From positions 2,728,001-2,792,000 of the forward strand of contig NZ_AP028461.1 in the NCBI RefSeq assembly GCF_033097365.1: a DNA stretch of 64,000 nucleotides, in the 5' to 3' direction. Position numbers and translations under genes: made by a program. Shown in pieces: positions 35,030 through 44,363 of the stretch. Source of the DNA: Actinoplanes sichuanensis. GTDB taxonomy: Bacteria > Actinomycetota > Actinomycetes > Mycobacteriales > Micromonosporaceae. Within the stretch, counting starts at the first letter, position 1; the number at the start of each line of letters is the position of its first letter. Below the pieces are notes generated by a model. That model had not been told where the DNA came from. It searched no databases and saw only the letters and a program-made list of their open reading frames with translations.

Positions 35030-36484
35030 ATGTATGACGTAGTGATCGTGGGCGGCGGCCCGGTCGGGCTCTTCCTGGCCTGCGAGCTCGGACTCGCCGG
35101 CTGCGCGGTGCTGGTGCTCGAACGTGAGCCGGAGTCGCGTACCCCCGGAAAGGCCCTTCCGCTCGGCATGCGTGGTTTGAACGCGGGCTCGGTGGAGGCG
35201 TTCTACCGCCGCGGCATGCTCGCCGACCTCGGCGTCGCCGATGACCCGCACACCACCCCACGCAACCTCGGCCACTTCGCCGGGATCATGCTCGACGCGG
35301 CGAACGTCGACCTGGCGACGCTGCCCAGCCCGGCCCTGGAAGGCCACATGACCAGCCTCGAAGCGGTCGAGACGATCCTCGCCGAGCGCGCGGCCAAACT
35401 CGGGGTCCACATCGAGCGGGCCGTCACGGTCGACGCGATCGATCAGGACGATCAAGGCGTGGTCGCCAGGGCCGGCTCCCGAGAGTATCGAGCGCGCTGG
35501 CTCGTCGGCTGCGACGGCGGACGCAGCGTGGTACGCAAGACGGCCGGCTTCGAATTCACCGGCACCGGACCGCAGCTCACCGGCTACGTCGCGCTGACCG
35601 CGATCGCCGACCCGGAGAAGCTGAGTCCCGGTTTCAACCTCACACCGCACGGTATGTACCTGCGCACACCCATCGAGGGACACCTCGGCATGATGGACTT
35701 CGACGGCGGCGCGTTCGACCGCTCCCGACCGCCCACCCGCGAGCATCTCCAGCAGGTACTGCGCCGGATCTCCGGCACCGACGTGACACTGAACGAGGTC
35801 CACCAGGCCGCCAGTTTCACCGACCGCGCCATGCAGACGACCACCTACCGCCGCGGCCGGGTACTGCTCGCCGGGGATGCCGCGCACATCCACTCCCCGC
35901 TCGGCGGCCAAGGTCTGAACCTCGGCATCGGCGACGCGATGAACCTGGGGTGGAAGCTGGCGGCGGCCGTGCACGGGCACGCGCCGGACGCCCTTCTCGA
36001 CACCTACACCAGCGAACGGCACCCGATCGGTGCCCGCGTGCTCGACTGGTCCCGTGCCCAGGTCGCGGTCATGCGGCCGGACGCGACCGCCCCGGCGCTC
36101 CAAGGTCTCATCCGGGATCTGCTCGCTACCCGGGCCGGAGCGACGTACGTGTTCGGCCGGGTGGCCGGCCTGTCGAACACCTACGACGTGGGCGACGCAC
36201 ACCCGCTCGCCGGCCGGAACGCCCCGGACTTTCGGCTTCAGGACGGCACCCGGCTGGGCGACCTGCTGCAGCGGGGGACCGGCGTGCTGCTCGACTTCCG
36301 CGGCGACCTGGAACACGCCGTTGCGCCCTGGGCGGATCGCATCCACTACGCGGCCGGCCCCGCGTACGACGACCTCGGCCTCGACGGCGTTCTGATCCGG
36401 CCGGACGGTGTCATCGCCTGGGCCGGTGAACGTGGCGGCTTCGTCCGCGCCGCGGCCCACTGGTTCGGTGCACCGACATCGTGA
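35030..36484 (+). CDS. FAD-dependent aromatic monooxygenase (PHBH/RdmE class)
   Basis: The 484-residue flavoprotein has the Rossmann motif VIVGGGPVGLFLACELGLAG, the CDGGRSVVRKTAGFEF segment (DG motif) and the second FAD motif VLLAGDAAHIHSPLGGQGLNLGIGDAMNLGWKLA, referred to here only by landmarks. A thioredoxin-like C-terminal domain follows from about residue 395, as in polyketide and rifampicin hydroxylases. ATG 35030 follows AGGGGAGA. It starts 13 bases after the SGNH hydrolase gene, so the two are probably co-transcribed. Substrate unknown; detoxification of an aromatic drug is possible. Confidence 0.9.
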   Translation: MYDVVIVGGGPVGLFLACELGLAGCAVLVLEREPESRTPGKALPLGMRGLNAGSVEAFYRRGMLADLGVADDPHTTPRNLGHFAGIMLDAANVDLATLPSPALEGHMTSLEAVETILAERAAKLGVHIERAVTVDAIDQDDQGVVARAGSREYRARWLVGCDGGRSVVRKTAGFEFTGTGPQLTGYVALTAIADPEKLSPGFNLTPHGMYLRTPIEGHLGMMDFDGGAFDRSRPPTREHLQQVLRRISGTDVTLNEVHQAASFTDRAMQTTTYRRGRVLLAGDAAHIHSPLGGQGLNLGIGDAMNLGWKLAAAVHGHAPDALLDTYTSERHPIGARVLDWSRAQVAVMRPDATAPALQGLIRDLLATRAGATYVFGRVAGLSNTYDVGDAHPLAGRNAPDFRLQDGTRLGDLLQRGTGVLLDFRGDLEHAVAPWADRIHYAAGPAYDDLGLDGVLIRPDGVIAWAGERGGFVRAAAHWFGAPTS

Positions 36485-36587
36485 AAACGCCCCCGGCAGG
36501 GGATTCCAGATTCGTGTGAGTTCTGGTGTGGGGTCCGCGCCGAAACTCCTACCGACGCGCTAGTCCACCAGGGGGAAAGAGGAAGAC

Positions 36588-37181
36588 ATGAGCGCACGTA
36601 GGAAATGGTTCGCGGCCCTTGCCGTCATGGTCGCCGTGGTCGGGATCGGGTCGGTGGCCAATGCCTCGATTCCGAACTCGGGCACGGGGCTGATCAACGC
36701 CTGCTACAACACCGACAACGGGGCGCTGCGAGTGATCGACACGCAGATCGGGCAGGCCTGCCGCGGGGTCGAACAACCGCTCAACTGGCCGTCGTCGGGA
36801 TCGCGGGCGACGTCCTGACACACCGCCGGGCCGGTCGCGCTGCCGCGCACGGCCGTGACCGGGCGGATCCTGGTGCCGGGGCCGGTGCTTCCGGCCGGGA
36901 CCTGGTCGGTGACGCTGCGGGTCATCCTGATCAACGGCACCAACGTGCGGGACACCTTCCGGTGCGGGCTCAACAACGGCGCCGGTGGGCTGCTGACCGG
37001 GGACGCGACGACCGTGGAGGGTTCGGCCTACCACAGCGTCACGATTCCGGGCCTGATCACTCTCACCGAACCGGACCGGCTGAACGCGCAGTGCTTCCAC
37101 GACAACAACCTGCCGGCCGGTGGCGCGCTCGAGGCGAACTTCGCCGAGGTCATCGCGGAACAGATCGGCACACGGTTCTGA
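36588..37181 (+). pseudogene. Secreted protein gene interrupted by one in-frame TGA
   Basis: ATG 36588 begins a 76-residue product with a signal peptide (FAALAVMVAVVGIGSVANAS) and the segment GLINACYNTDNGALRVIDTQ, which ends at TGA 36816-36818. The same frame then continues open as a beta-rich domain (GRILVPGPVLPAGTWSVTLR; TIPGLITLTEPDRLNAQCFH) to the TGA at 37179. Similar actinobacterial secreted proteins have both parts in one chain, often joined by a collagen-like Gly-Pro-Gln linker, which is missing here. Either the gene is broken by a nonsense change, or a truncated 76-residue form is made. The N-terminal half alone is a credible small secreted protein. Confidence 0.6.
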
Positions 37182-37212
37182 TTCGGCGGTAGAGCGCGGC
37201 CCGCCCCGGGGA

Positions 37213-39999
37213 TCAGTTCAGCCGGGACAACTCCTCGAGGCGGGCCCGCATCGTGTCGGCGTCCGGATGGTCGAGTCGCCGCAGGATGCTCAGAGCACGC
37301 TGCCAGGCCCGTCGGGTGCCGTCGAGGTCTCCGGTGGCGCGCCGGGCGTCGCCGAGGCCGGTCAGCACGATCGTCTCGTCGTAGCCGAGGCCCAGGGCGC
37401 CGATCAGGTCGATGGCCCGCAGGTAGCACTCGGTGGCGCGGTCGGCGCCGCCGAGGTTCATGTGGACCCGGCCGAGACTGTCCCAGGCCTGCGCCTCACC
37501 GCGCGGGTCGCCGGCCCGCTGGTGCAGGGCGACCGACCGGCGACAGTGGATCAGCGCCTGCCGGTGATGGCCCAGGTGGGTGAGGTAGTAGCCGATGCTG
37601 TTGAGCCCGTCGGCCTGCCCGGCCACGTGCCCGATGCTCCGATAGAGGCCGACGGCCCGCCGTGAATGCGGCAGTGCCTCCGCGTACCGACCCTGCCGGT
37701 CCAGTGACCAGGCCAGGTTCAGGTGGGTGTGCGCCTGACTGGTCAGGTCGCCGACCTGCTCGAACAGATCCAGCGCCCGCGTGAAGTGGGTGTGGGCGTC
37801 ACCGGCGCGGCCCAGCTTCGCATGGGCCCGGCCCAGACCCCAGTGCGCGTGCGCCCGCCCGGTACGGTCACCGAGCCGTTCGGCCGCGGCCATCGCGGTG
37901 GTCTGGGCGGTGAGCAGGTCGGTCCAGTAGCCGTGCATGTCGAGGTAGTCCATCAACGTCCACGCCAGCCGCCACGCATGCTGATCGAAACCGGTCCGGG
38001 CGGCCTGACCGACGGCGGCCAGCAGCACCGGCCTCTCCACGGTGTACCAGGCGAGCGCGTGTTCGTATCCGGCGAACGACATCGGCAGCGCGGCGGGATC
38101 GGGCGCAGACCCGATGATCGGCTCCCGATGCGGATCCATGCGCCGGGCGGCCGTGTCGGCACTGTGCAGGTAATGGTCGAGCATCCGCTGCCGAGCCAGG
38201 TGACGGTCCACGGCGCTGTCGTGGAGTTCGGCCAGCTCACGGGCGTACCAGCGGAGAAGGTCGTGAAAGGCAAAACGGCCTTCGGCCGGATGCTCCAGCA
38301 GATGGGTACGAGTGAGTTCCGCCAGCATGGGTCGGATGCCGGCCACGCCGAGCCCGGCCAGACCGGCGGCCGCGATGACGTCGATGTCCGGGCCCGCGTG
38401 CAGGGCGAGCAGTCGGAAGAGCCGGGCCGCGCCGTCGCTCAGTGCCCGGTAGGACCAGGAGAACACGGCCCGCACATCGGTCGACGCGTCACCGCCGTCG
38501 AGCGCGTCGAGCACACCGGCGGCATCACGCAGTTGGGTGACCAGCTCGGCCAGTGGCGCCCAGGCCCCGGCTGCGGCGGCGATGACCAGAGCGAGCGGCA
38601 GCCGCCCGCACCGTTCGATGATCTCGTCGACGGCACCGGATTCCGCGGCGACCCGGTCCGCGCCGAGCCGGGCGGCGATCAGCTCCCGGGACTCGCCGAC
38701 GGTCAACACGTTCAGGGCCACCGGGTGCGCGCCTTCGGCCGCGACCAGCGGGGTGAGCCGGTTGCGGCTGGTCACCACGGCCGCGCAGCCGGGTGTGCCG
38801 GGCAGCATCGGCCGGACCTGCTCGGCGTCACGGGCGTTGTCGAGCACGACCAGTACCCGTCTACCGGCCAGGATGCTCCGGTACAGGGTGGCCCGCTCGT
38901 CGAGCCCGGAAGGCAGCCGCCCGGCCGGCACGGTGAACGCCTCCAGAAAACCGCGCAGCGCCTCGGCCGGATCGGTCGCCTGGCGACGTGGGTCGAAGCC
39001 GTGCAGGTTGACGTACAGCTGGCCGTCGGGATAGCGGTCGGCGACCCGGTGTGCCCAGTGCACGGCCAGGCTCGTCTTGCCGACCCCGGCCGGGCCGGAC
39101 ACCGCGACGACCGGCATGCCGTGGTCGGCGGGAATGGTGTCGAGCCGCGCGAGTGCGTCGTGTCGGCCACGGAACGACCGCGGCGGCGCCGGTAGCTGAC
39201 GTGGCGGCGTGACCCGCGCCCCGGCGATCACCGGTCGCCGCGGGACGTCCAACGCCGGGTCGACGGTGAGGATCCGCTGGTGCAGTGACCACAGGTCGGG
39301 TCCGGGGTCGATGCCGAGCTCGTCGGCCAGGCGGGATCGGGTCCGCTGGAAGGTGTCCACCGCTTCGGCCTGGCGGCCCGACCGGTACAGCGCGAGCATG
39401 AGCTGCCCGGCGAGCCGTTCGTCCAGCGGCGACGCGGCGGCCCGCACGGACAGATCCGGTACGAGCTCACCGTGCCGCCCGAGGCGTAACTCGACATCGG
39501 TGCGGTCGAGCTCGGCAGCGGTCCGCCGCCGGTGGGCCGCGTCGCGTGCCGGGTCGAGCCACGGCGAGTCCAGGCCGGCGAACGCCTGCCCCCGCCACAG
39601 CCCGAGCGCCCGGGCGAACAGCGCCGACGCCTCGTCGTCGTCGGCGGCCCGGGCCCGTGTCGTCAGCTGCTCGAACCGGTGCAGGTCCACGGCCGGCGCG
39701 TCGACCTGGAGCAGGTAGCCACCCGGCCGTCGGGTGATCGCGACGTCGTCGGCGGTGTTCAGGATTCGCCGCAGCCGTGACACGTAGTTGTAGAGCGCCC
39801 CGCGTGCGCGCTGCGGCGGCCGGTCGGCCCACACCCGGTCGGTGAGTTGATCGGCCGAGACCACCTGGTTGGCGTCGACCAGCAGGGCGAGCAGCACACG
39901 CTGCTGGCGGGCGTGACCGACGTCCATCGCGGTGGTCCCGATGCGGACCTCGAAGTCGCCGAGCACGCGGAACTCGACGGCGCCCCTGAAATCAGCCAC
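37213..39999 (-). CDS. AfsR/SARP-type regulator (BTAD, NB-ARC, TPR)
   Basis: The 928-residue protein has a winged-helix/BTAD head (VEFRVLGDFEVRIGTTAMDV), an NB-ARC ATPase with Walker A SGPAGVGKTSLAVHWAHR at about residues 299-316, Walker B RVLVVLDNARDAEQVR and the GLPLAL-like RLPLALVIAA. A long TPR array occupies the C-terminal 300 residues. GTG 39999 has GAGGAA about ten bases upstream. It is the third large BTAD regulator in the window. It is preceded on the same strand by a lipoprotein gene, which may or may not be co-transcribed. Confidence 0.93.
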   Translation of the reverse strand: MADFRGAVEFRVLGDFEVRIGTTAMDVGHARQQRVLLALLVDANQVVSADQLTDRVWADRPPQRARGALYNYVSRLRRILNTADDVAITRRPGGYLLQVDAPAVDLHRFEQLTTRARAADDDEASALFARALGLWRGQAFAGLDSPWLDPARDAAHRRRTAAELDRTDVELRLGRHGELVPDLSVRAAASPLDERLAGQLMLALYRSGRQAEAVDTFQRTRSRLADELGIDPGPDLWSLHQRILTVDPALDVPRRPVIAGARVTPPRQLPAPPRSFRGRHDALARLDTIPADHGMPVVAVSGPAGVGKTSLAVHWAHRVADRYPDGQLYVNLHGFDPRRQATDPAEALRGFLEAFTVPAGRLPSGLDERATLYRSILAGRRVLVVLDNARDAEQVRPMLPGTPGCAAVVTSRNRLTPLVAAEGAHPVALNVLTVGESRELIAARLGADRVAAESGAVDEIIERCGRLPLALVIAAAAGAWAPLAELVTQLRDAAGVLDALDGGDASTDVRAVFSWSYRALSDGAARLFRLLALHAGPDIDVIAAAGLAGLGVAGIRPMLAELTRTHLLEHPAEGRFAFHDLLRWYARELAELHDSAVDRHLARQRMLDHYLHSADTAARRMDPHREPIIGSAPDPAALPMSFAGYEHALAWYTVERPVLLAAVGQAARTGFDQHAWRLAWTLMDYLDMHGYWTDLLTAQTTAMAAAERLGDRTGRAHAHWGLGRAHAKLGRAGDAHTHFTRALDLFEQVGDLTSQAHTHLNLAWSLDRQGRYAEALPHSRRAVGLYRSIGHVAGQADGLNSIGYYLTHLGHHRQALIHCRRSVALHQRAGDPRGEAQAWDSLGRVHMNLGGADRATECYLRAIDLIGALGLGYDETIVLTGLGDARRATGDLDGTRRAWQRALSILRRLDHPDADTMRARLEELSRLN

Positions 40000-40001
40000 T
40001 C

Positions 40002-40017
40002 ATCGAGATTCCTCGAT
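40002..40017. promoter_or_regulatory. Short inverted repeat over the regulator's leader
   Basis: ATCGAG-ATTC-CTCGAT is a 6-bp inverted repeat covering the likely ribosome binding site of the AfsR-type gene. It could be an autoregulatory site or RNA hairpin. It could also be chance. Confidence 0.25.
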
Positions 40018-40083
40018 AAGAATGAATGGTCGGAAGGATCTGGCAGATTCGCGACAGCTGCCACTCGGCCCACGACGGGGCGT

Positions 40084-41139
40084 TCATGGTCCGGTGAGTA
40101 GCGCGGGCAGGTCCGTGGACGCCTGCCAGATCGTGTCGCCGCTGGTTCCGTCGGCGGCGAGGGCACCTTGAGCGACGAGGCGCCGGCAACCGTCGAGTTC
40201 CACGTAGATGTCGCCCCGGGGAGTCTCCAGCCGGGCGAACCGGTTCGCCGGAGTGGTACATGCCGCCGCTTTTCCGGAGGTCGCGACCGCCCGCTTGACC
40301 GCCGCCCACCTGCCGGGTGGCAGGACGCGGCCGGAGACGAAGTCACCCTGCGGCTTCTCGCTGTCGCGGCCGCTCGCCAGCACCCGGTAGACGCACAACC
40401 GCACCGATGCGGCGTCGTCGGCCAGAGCAGCCAGATCGCCCTGCCGACCGGGCGGATGGACGCCGGTGAACCACACCATGTCGGTGTGGACCTGATCGCA
40501 TCCGCTCGCGGCGGCACCGGCCGACTCGACCTCGCCGAGAACCCGGGTGCTGACGCGCGTCCACCGCAGCTCGCCCAGGGCGGCGGCGGCCTCGGCACGG
40601 GGTTTGTCGCAGCTGTCGCGGGGGAGCCGGGGCCGCACCCAGCGACCCTGGCCGTCGAGGAGCACCATCCGCGGTGTGAAGTAGCCATCCGCGGCGCAGA
40701 TCAGCCCCGCCTCCGGTGGCACGTCGCCGGTCGGCGGTTCGAGTGACGGCGGCGGCTCGTCGGGCAGACTCAGTGCGGCGATCAGGGCGGCCACATCGTC
40801 GGCCCGGTCCTCCACGGCGATCGCGTCCGTTCCGCCGTCCGTCCGTCGCTGGGTGTCCTCCCGGCAGAGGAGGGCGGCCACCGGGTGGAAGGTGCCGGCG
40901 AAGTGCGCGAGCGGCACGGCGTCGTTGCCGCCGTCCTGCGGCTGCATGGTCGGTTCGTCGGCACAGGTACGCCACTTCGGGTGGATCGTCGGTGCGCTGG
41001 ACGGCTGCGGGTCCGACACGGGTGCGGCGACCGAGGTGAGCGGCTGGGCCGATCCGGTGCGGCTCACCTGGCCGGCGCAACCGGCCAGCGCGAGAGTGAG
41101 CACCCCGCCGGCTGCGAGGGCCGCACCGACCCGGGTCAT
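40084..41139 (-). CDS. Putative lipoprotein of unknown function
   Basis: The 351-residue protein has a lipoprotein signal (VGAALAAGGVLTLALAGC) with Cys at about residue 21, then a Ser/Pro-rich linker and a soluble domain with several cysteines. ATG 41139 has GGGAG upstream. I do not recognise a catalytic motif. It lies 84 bases upstream of the third AfsR-type gene on the same strand. Confidence 0.75.
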   Translation of the reverse strand: MTRVGAALAAGGVLTLALAGCAGQVSRTGSAQPLTSVAAPVSDPQPSSAPTIHPKWRTCADEPTMQPQDGGNDAVPLAHFAGTFHPVAALLCREDTQRRTDGGTDAIAVEDRADDVAALIAALSLPDEPPPSLEPPTGDVPPEAGLICAADGYFTPRMVLLDGQGRWVRPRLPRDSCDKPRAEAAAALGELRWTRVSTRVLGEVESAGAAASGCDQVHTDMVWFTGVHPPGRQGDLAALADDAASVRLCVYRVLASGRDSEKPQGDFVSGRVLPPGRWAAVKRAVATSGKAAACTTPANRFARLETPRGDIYVELDGCRRLVAQGALAADGTSGDTIWQASTDLPALLTGP

Positions 41140-41497
41140 CGCGCCGGGACTCCCGGAAGCCGGAAACCACACCTTGATCATTCGGGTGACCCTAGGACGC
41201 GCGGAGGCGCCCGCGGTGCCGGTATACCGGCGCATCAACGATCCCGAACGGTCAGCGGCGGCGGCCGCCTCGGACCCGGTGGCCGCCGTTCGGCCGAATC
41301 GCCTTCACCGGGCGCCGGATGGTGAGTGGTCGCTTCCTGATCCACCGCTACCCGACTCGGCGGGAGGCATCGTCCGCCGCGACGCGGTCCGGCCGATCAG
41401 CGATGCCGATGAACGAAATCGGTCCGTCATGAGGATGTGGGCCGGCTGGCGGCGTAGCACAATCGACCGCGTCAGGGGGTCGGACGGGGAAGGTGCC

Positions 41498-42106
41498 ATG
41501 CCGCGCAAGAAGATGTGGGTCACGTACGAGGACGACGCGGAGCTGTCGAAATCGCACAAGCGGCCGGGCAGTTTCAGCCCGCTGACCCGTGAGGACGGCA
41601 CCAACAAGCTCGGGCACGTCACCCTCGACCCGATCGACGAGGACGAGGAGGACGACGACGAGCCGTCGGTCTCATACGTCTTTCACACCCACACCCACAC
41701 CTACGAGCACGCGGACACGCAGCCTCAGCAGAAACGCGCCGAACAGGACGACGATACGGATCTCGTCGAACTGGTGGCCCTGGGAGTCGCCGCCCTTGCG
41801 GTGACCGCTGCCCCGGCCGTCCGAAAGACGGTGGAATGGTGGAGGAAACGGCGTCAGCCGCGGGCGGCGCTGACGCCGGGGGACATGGCCCGGGAGGTCT
41901 CCGAGGCGCTCAAATTCTTCCAGATCGGTGGAAGCCGCATCGAGGCCCGCGACCGGATCGTCGAGGCCCTGACCGCACAGTTGCGAGATTCCAAGCCGCT
42001 GACACAGCAGCAGCTCGGTGAGGGTGTCCGGCTGGCGCTGGAGGCGAGCCCGTCATTGCGTGACGAGGCCGCGCTGACCGATCTGCGGAAGATCCTGGAG
42101 AACTGA
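41498..42106 (+). CDS. Hypothetical protein with acidic stretch, His-rich patch and one TM helix
   Basis: The 202-residue protein has a basic start (MPRKKMWVTY), an acidic run (DPIDEDEEDDDE), an alternating His/Thr patch (FHTHTHTYEHAD), a hydrophobic helix (VELVALGVAALAVTAAPAV) and a charged helical C terminus. ATG 41498 follows GGGGAAGG. The His/Thr patch could bind metal, but nothing else supports this. The 358-bp gap between it and the divergent lipoprotein gene holds no convincing gene. Confidence 0.7.
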   Translation: MPRKKMWVTYEDDAELSKSHKRPGSFSPLTREDGTNKLGHVTLDPIDEDEEDDDEPSVSYVFHTHTHTYEHADTQPQQKRAEQDDDTDLVELVALGVAALAVTAAPAVRKTVEWWRKRRQPRAALTPGDMAREVSEALKFFQIGGSRIEARDRIVEALTAQLRDSKPLTQQQLGEGVRLALEASPSLRDEAALTDLRKILEN

Positions 42107-42114
42107 TCATTCGG

Positions 42115-42133
42115 TGAAGTGGGGCCCACTTCA
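42115..42133. terminator. Bidirectional hairpin between convergent genes
   Basis: TGAAGTGG-GGC-CCACTTCA is a perfect 8-bp stem on a 3-nt loop, eight bases after the stop at 42106 and ahead of the convergent gene end at 42208. Confidence 0.65.
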
Positions 42134-42207
42134 ATCGAGTGAGCCGGCCCTTGTGTGTTCCTCTGCGGCCGATCGACCCGCCGATCGAGCAGCGGTGTGT
42201 CGCAGCC

Positions 42208-43074
42208 CTACTGCCCCATCGGCGGAACCCGCCACCGGAGGACCGCCCCGCCCTCGTCGTTCTCCAGGGAGACCGGATAGACCTGTCCGGCGGACCGGCC
42301 GCCGCCGAAACGCTGAAGTTCGAGCGGCGTCCAGGCCAGACAAAGAACCGGTGAACCCGCCACCTCGATCAGCCCGGCACCGAGCGGGTCCGGCCCGCCC
42401 GCCCGCCACCCGAGATGCTGATGATGGTGCAGATCGACACGTGCCATGTGCCGGTAGAGGCCTTGCTCGGCCGACCACTCGTTGATCGCCCGCGCCCGTT
42501 CCCGGGCCATCTCGACCGGAAGGTCGAGCCAGCCACGACAGCCGTCCCCGGACGGCAACGGCAAGGCCCCGAAATGAGCCCACGCCTGCTCCTCGCCCCG
42601 GCCCGAGACCCGCACATCCGCAAGCCCATCAACTGTACGCGAACCGTGCAGAAACCCGACCCAGGAGTCGAGAGCCCGAGCGTCGCCGACGACCATCCCG
42701 CACCGATCCACGGGAAGGTCCCCGAGCGACACCGGTCCGGAACCGGACGCCAACGCTGCCCAGGGCAGATCCAGGTCGACAGTCAGCACCGCGATCGTTT
42801 CGCTGGTGTCGTACGGCTGGTAGGCGCCGGCACGGGTGATCGCGGTCGCGGTCAACGATCCGGGACCAGCCGGCACGGCCACCGCCTCAGCGAGCCGATC
42901 CCGCAGACAGCAACCCCCGGCAGCGACGGCCCGCCCAGCCCGGACGGACAGCGGCTCACCGAGTTCCGCCCACTCGTCGAGAAAGCCCGCGCATGCCAGG
43001 ACAACGGCGCCCGATGGTGCGGACACCTCACCCAGCACCACCCCCGCAGACCCTGGATCGTCAGCGCTCGCCAT
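42208..43074 (-). CDS. Conserved hypothetical protein, unrecognised family
   Basis: The 288-residue soluble protein has no signal or membrane helix. Features seen are a cysteine-containing Gly-rich stretch (RAVAAGGCCLRDRL), a His-rich segment (VDLHHHQHLGW), and an orderly C terminus ending VLRWRVPPMGQ. ATG 43074 lies 14 bases inside the end of the upstream peptidase gene, so the two are translationally coupled. A partner role to the S51-type peptidase is suggested by this overlap only. Confidence 0.75.
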   Translation of the reverse strand: MASADDPGSAGVVLGEVSAPSGAVVLACAGFLDEWAELGEPLSVRAGRAVAAGGCCLRDRLAEAVAVPAGPGSLTATAITRAGAYQPYDTSETIAVLTVDLDLPWAALASGSGPVSLGDLPVDRCGMVVGDARALDSWVGFLHGSRTVDGLADVRVSGRGEEQAWAHFGALPLPSGDGCRGWLDLPVEMARERARAINEWSAEQGLYRHMARVDLHHHQHLGWRAGGPDPLGAGLIEVAGSPVLCLAWTPLELQRFGGGRSAGQVYPVSLENDEGGAVLRWRVPPMGQ

Positions 43075-43762
43075 GGCTGTCGTTCAACAATCTCCAGTCA
43101 CCTTCGGAGATGACCTCGACCTCGCCGTCGACGACCTTGATGGCGGTGTCGTCGTCGACGGCATACGTCGGGACGGGGATCCCGGACGCCCATTTCTGAA
43201 TGTTGGACAGCGAGGTGTCCTCCATGTCCGGGTGATTCAGGTGCGGGTACAGCGTGAAATCCACCAGCCCCAGCGCCCGGTCGGCGTCCCGCCCCATGTC
43301 ATGGCCGTCGGGCATGAAGGCAAGATCAAATTCGGCGTCACAGTTGTACGGGGTGACGGCGATACTGCCGGCGCTGACCCCCACATAAACCGTGTCAGTC
43401 AGCGACGGCAGGAGGTCGGCCAGGCCCGACTGGCGTAGCCAGTAGGTCAGGTACAGCACGTCCCCGCCGCCGACGAGCAGCGCATCGACCTGCCGAACCG
43501 CGGGAACCCAGTTCTCCTCGCGGATCGTCGGCAGCGCGGTGAGCTCCAGAATCCCGAGCGACTTCCAGCCCAGCTGTAACAGCCGGCTCGGGCCCTGGCC
43601 GTGGATCGTCTTCCACGCCATCCCGGCTCCACCGGGAAAGGGATGGAGGCCGGTGGGGATGAACAGCGCTGTGGACTCGGCGATCGGCTTACCCAGCAGG
43701 TCGACGAGCGCGCCGGAGATGCTCGGGTTGCTGACGCCCCCCGACGTGAGAAGGAACTTCAT
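43061..43762 (-). CDS. Peptidase S51-like (dipeptidase E / class I glutaminase-like)
   Basis: The 233-residue protein starts MKFLLTSGGVSNPSI and shows the S51 landmarks VDALLVGGGDVLYLTYWLR, the nucleophile elbow VGVSAGSIAVTP and the His segment YPHLNHPDMED. Enzymes of this group cleave Asp-X dipeptides or related small peptides in the cytoplasm. ATG 43762 follows GGAGAG. The gene overlaps the downstream hypothetical gene by 14 bases. Confidence 0.9.
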   Translation of the reverse strand: MKFLLTSGGVSNPSISGALVDLLGKPIAESTALFIPTGLHPFPGGAGMAWKTIHGQGPSRLLQLGWKSLGILELTALPTIREENWVPAVRQVDALLVGGGDVLYLTYWLRQSGLADLLPSLTDTVYVGVSAGSIAVTPYNCDAEFDLAFMPDGHDMGRDADRALGLVDFTLYPHLNHPDMEDTSLSNIQKWASGIPVPTYAVDDDTAIKVVDGEVEVISEGDWRLLNDSHGER

Positions 43763-43907
43763 GAAATCCGCTCTCCTGCCGCCATCGCATGCCGACGATC
43801 ATGTTGCCCATGTGGGCCGACGTCCCAGTTCGCCGATCCCTCCGCTCGCGGCCATCCAACCATCAAACGCCTTCGCCCGCAGGACGACCGCCTTCGGTCT
43901 CCCGCGG

Positions 43908-44111
43908 CTATCCCGCTGGGCCCTTCTCCGCGGCGGGATGCAGCCGGTAGAGCGCGCTGTCACCGCGACCGTCATCCTGGTCGGCAAGAGTGAGTTGGCA
44001 GACGAGAACGTCTCGCATGTGGCCTGGTCCGGATCCGATGTCGATCCATACGCGCACCCTGCCGTGGGAAGGCAGGTTGCGGGGGCCGACGGTCAGGATC
44101 GGCCAGCGCAT
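43908..44111 (-). CDS. Small hypothetical protein (67 aa)
   Basis: The frame starting MRWPILTVGPRNLPSHGRVR reads like a compact beta-rich protein (VRVWIDIGSGPGHM; LVCQLTLADQDD). ATG 44111 lies inside the end of the preceding small gene (19-bp overlap). There is no strong ribosome binding site. It faces away from the DUF6879/XRE module. Supported only by sequence character and the overlap. Confidence 0.45.
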   Translation of the reverse strand: MRWPILTVGPRNLPSHGRVRVWIDIGSGPGHMRDVLVCQLTLADQDDGRGDSALYRLHPAAEKGPAG

Positions 44112-44293
44112 GCGGCCCGGCCGGCGTGGTCGAGGATGCGGCGCACGGCGGCGCTGTGCTCGGCTGCCTGTCGGCGTTCGGCTTCCTGCCAGACCCGTGC
44201 TTCGCGCAGTCGGCGACGCCAGAACAGTCTCCGCGCGGCTTCCACGAGCATCTCCGCCTCCGAACTGGTCAGAAAGTTGCACACGAGGGTCAT
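44093..44293 (-). CDS. Small helical hypothetical protein (66 aa)
   Basis: The product has a short start MTLVCNFLTSSEAEM followed by one long amphipathic Arg/Glu/Ala helix (AARRLFWRRRLREARVWQEA). It is divergent from the 67-residue gene at 44449, with the tandem AGAAGTTTGC repeat in between. No good ribosome binding site is visible, so the gene is tentative. Confidence 0.4.
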   Translation of the reverse strand: MTLVCNFLTSSEAEMLVEAARRLFWRRRLREARVWQEAERRQAAEHSAAVRRILDHAGRAACAGRS

Positions 44294-44363
44294 GCGCGGC
44301 GAGAGGTCGAGAAATCCCCGTGCCGGTGCCCGAAACGCTATGGCGACCGCATGATCACCCACT

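Noticed and set aside
33965..36460. Minus-strand open frame of 831 codons spanning two genes
   Set aside because: It runs antisense through both the SGNH hydrolase and the monooxygenase, whose motifs are unmistakable on the plus strand.
41140..41497. Open plus-strand frame leading into the His-patch protein
   Set aside because: The upstream part is antisense to the lipoprotein gene and Pro/Arg-rich; the ATG at 41498 has a good ribosome binding site and starts the sensible sequence.
41683..41712. ACCCACACC-type short repeats as a DNA element
   Set aside because: They encode the His/Thr patch of the protein and need no separate explanation.
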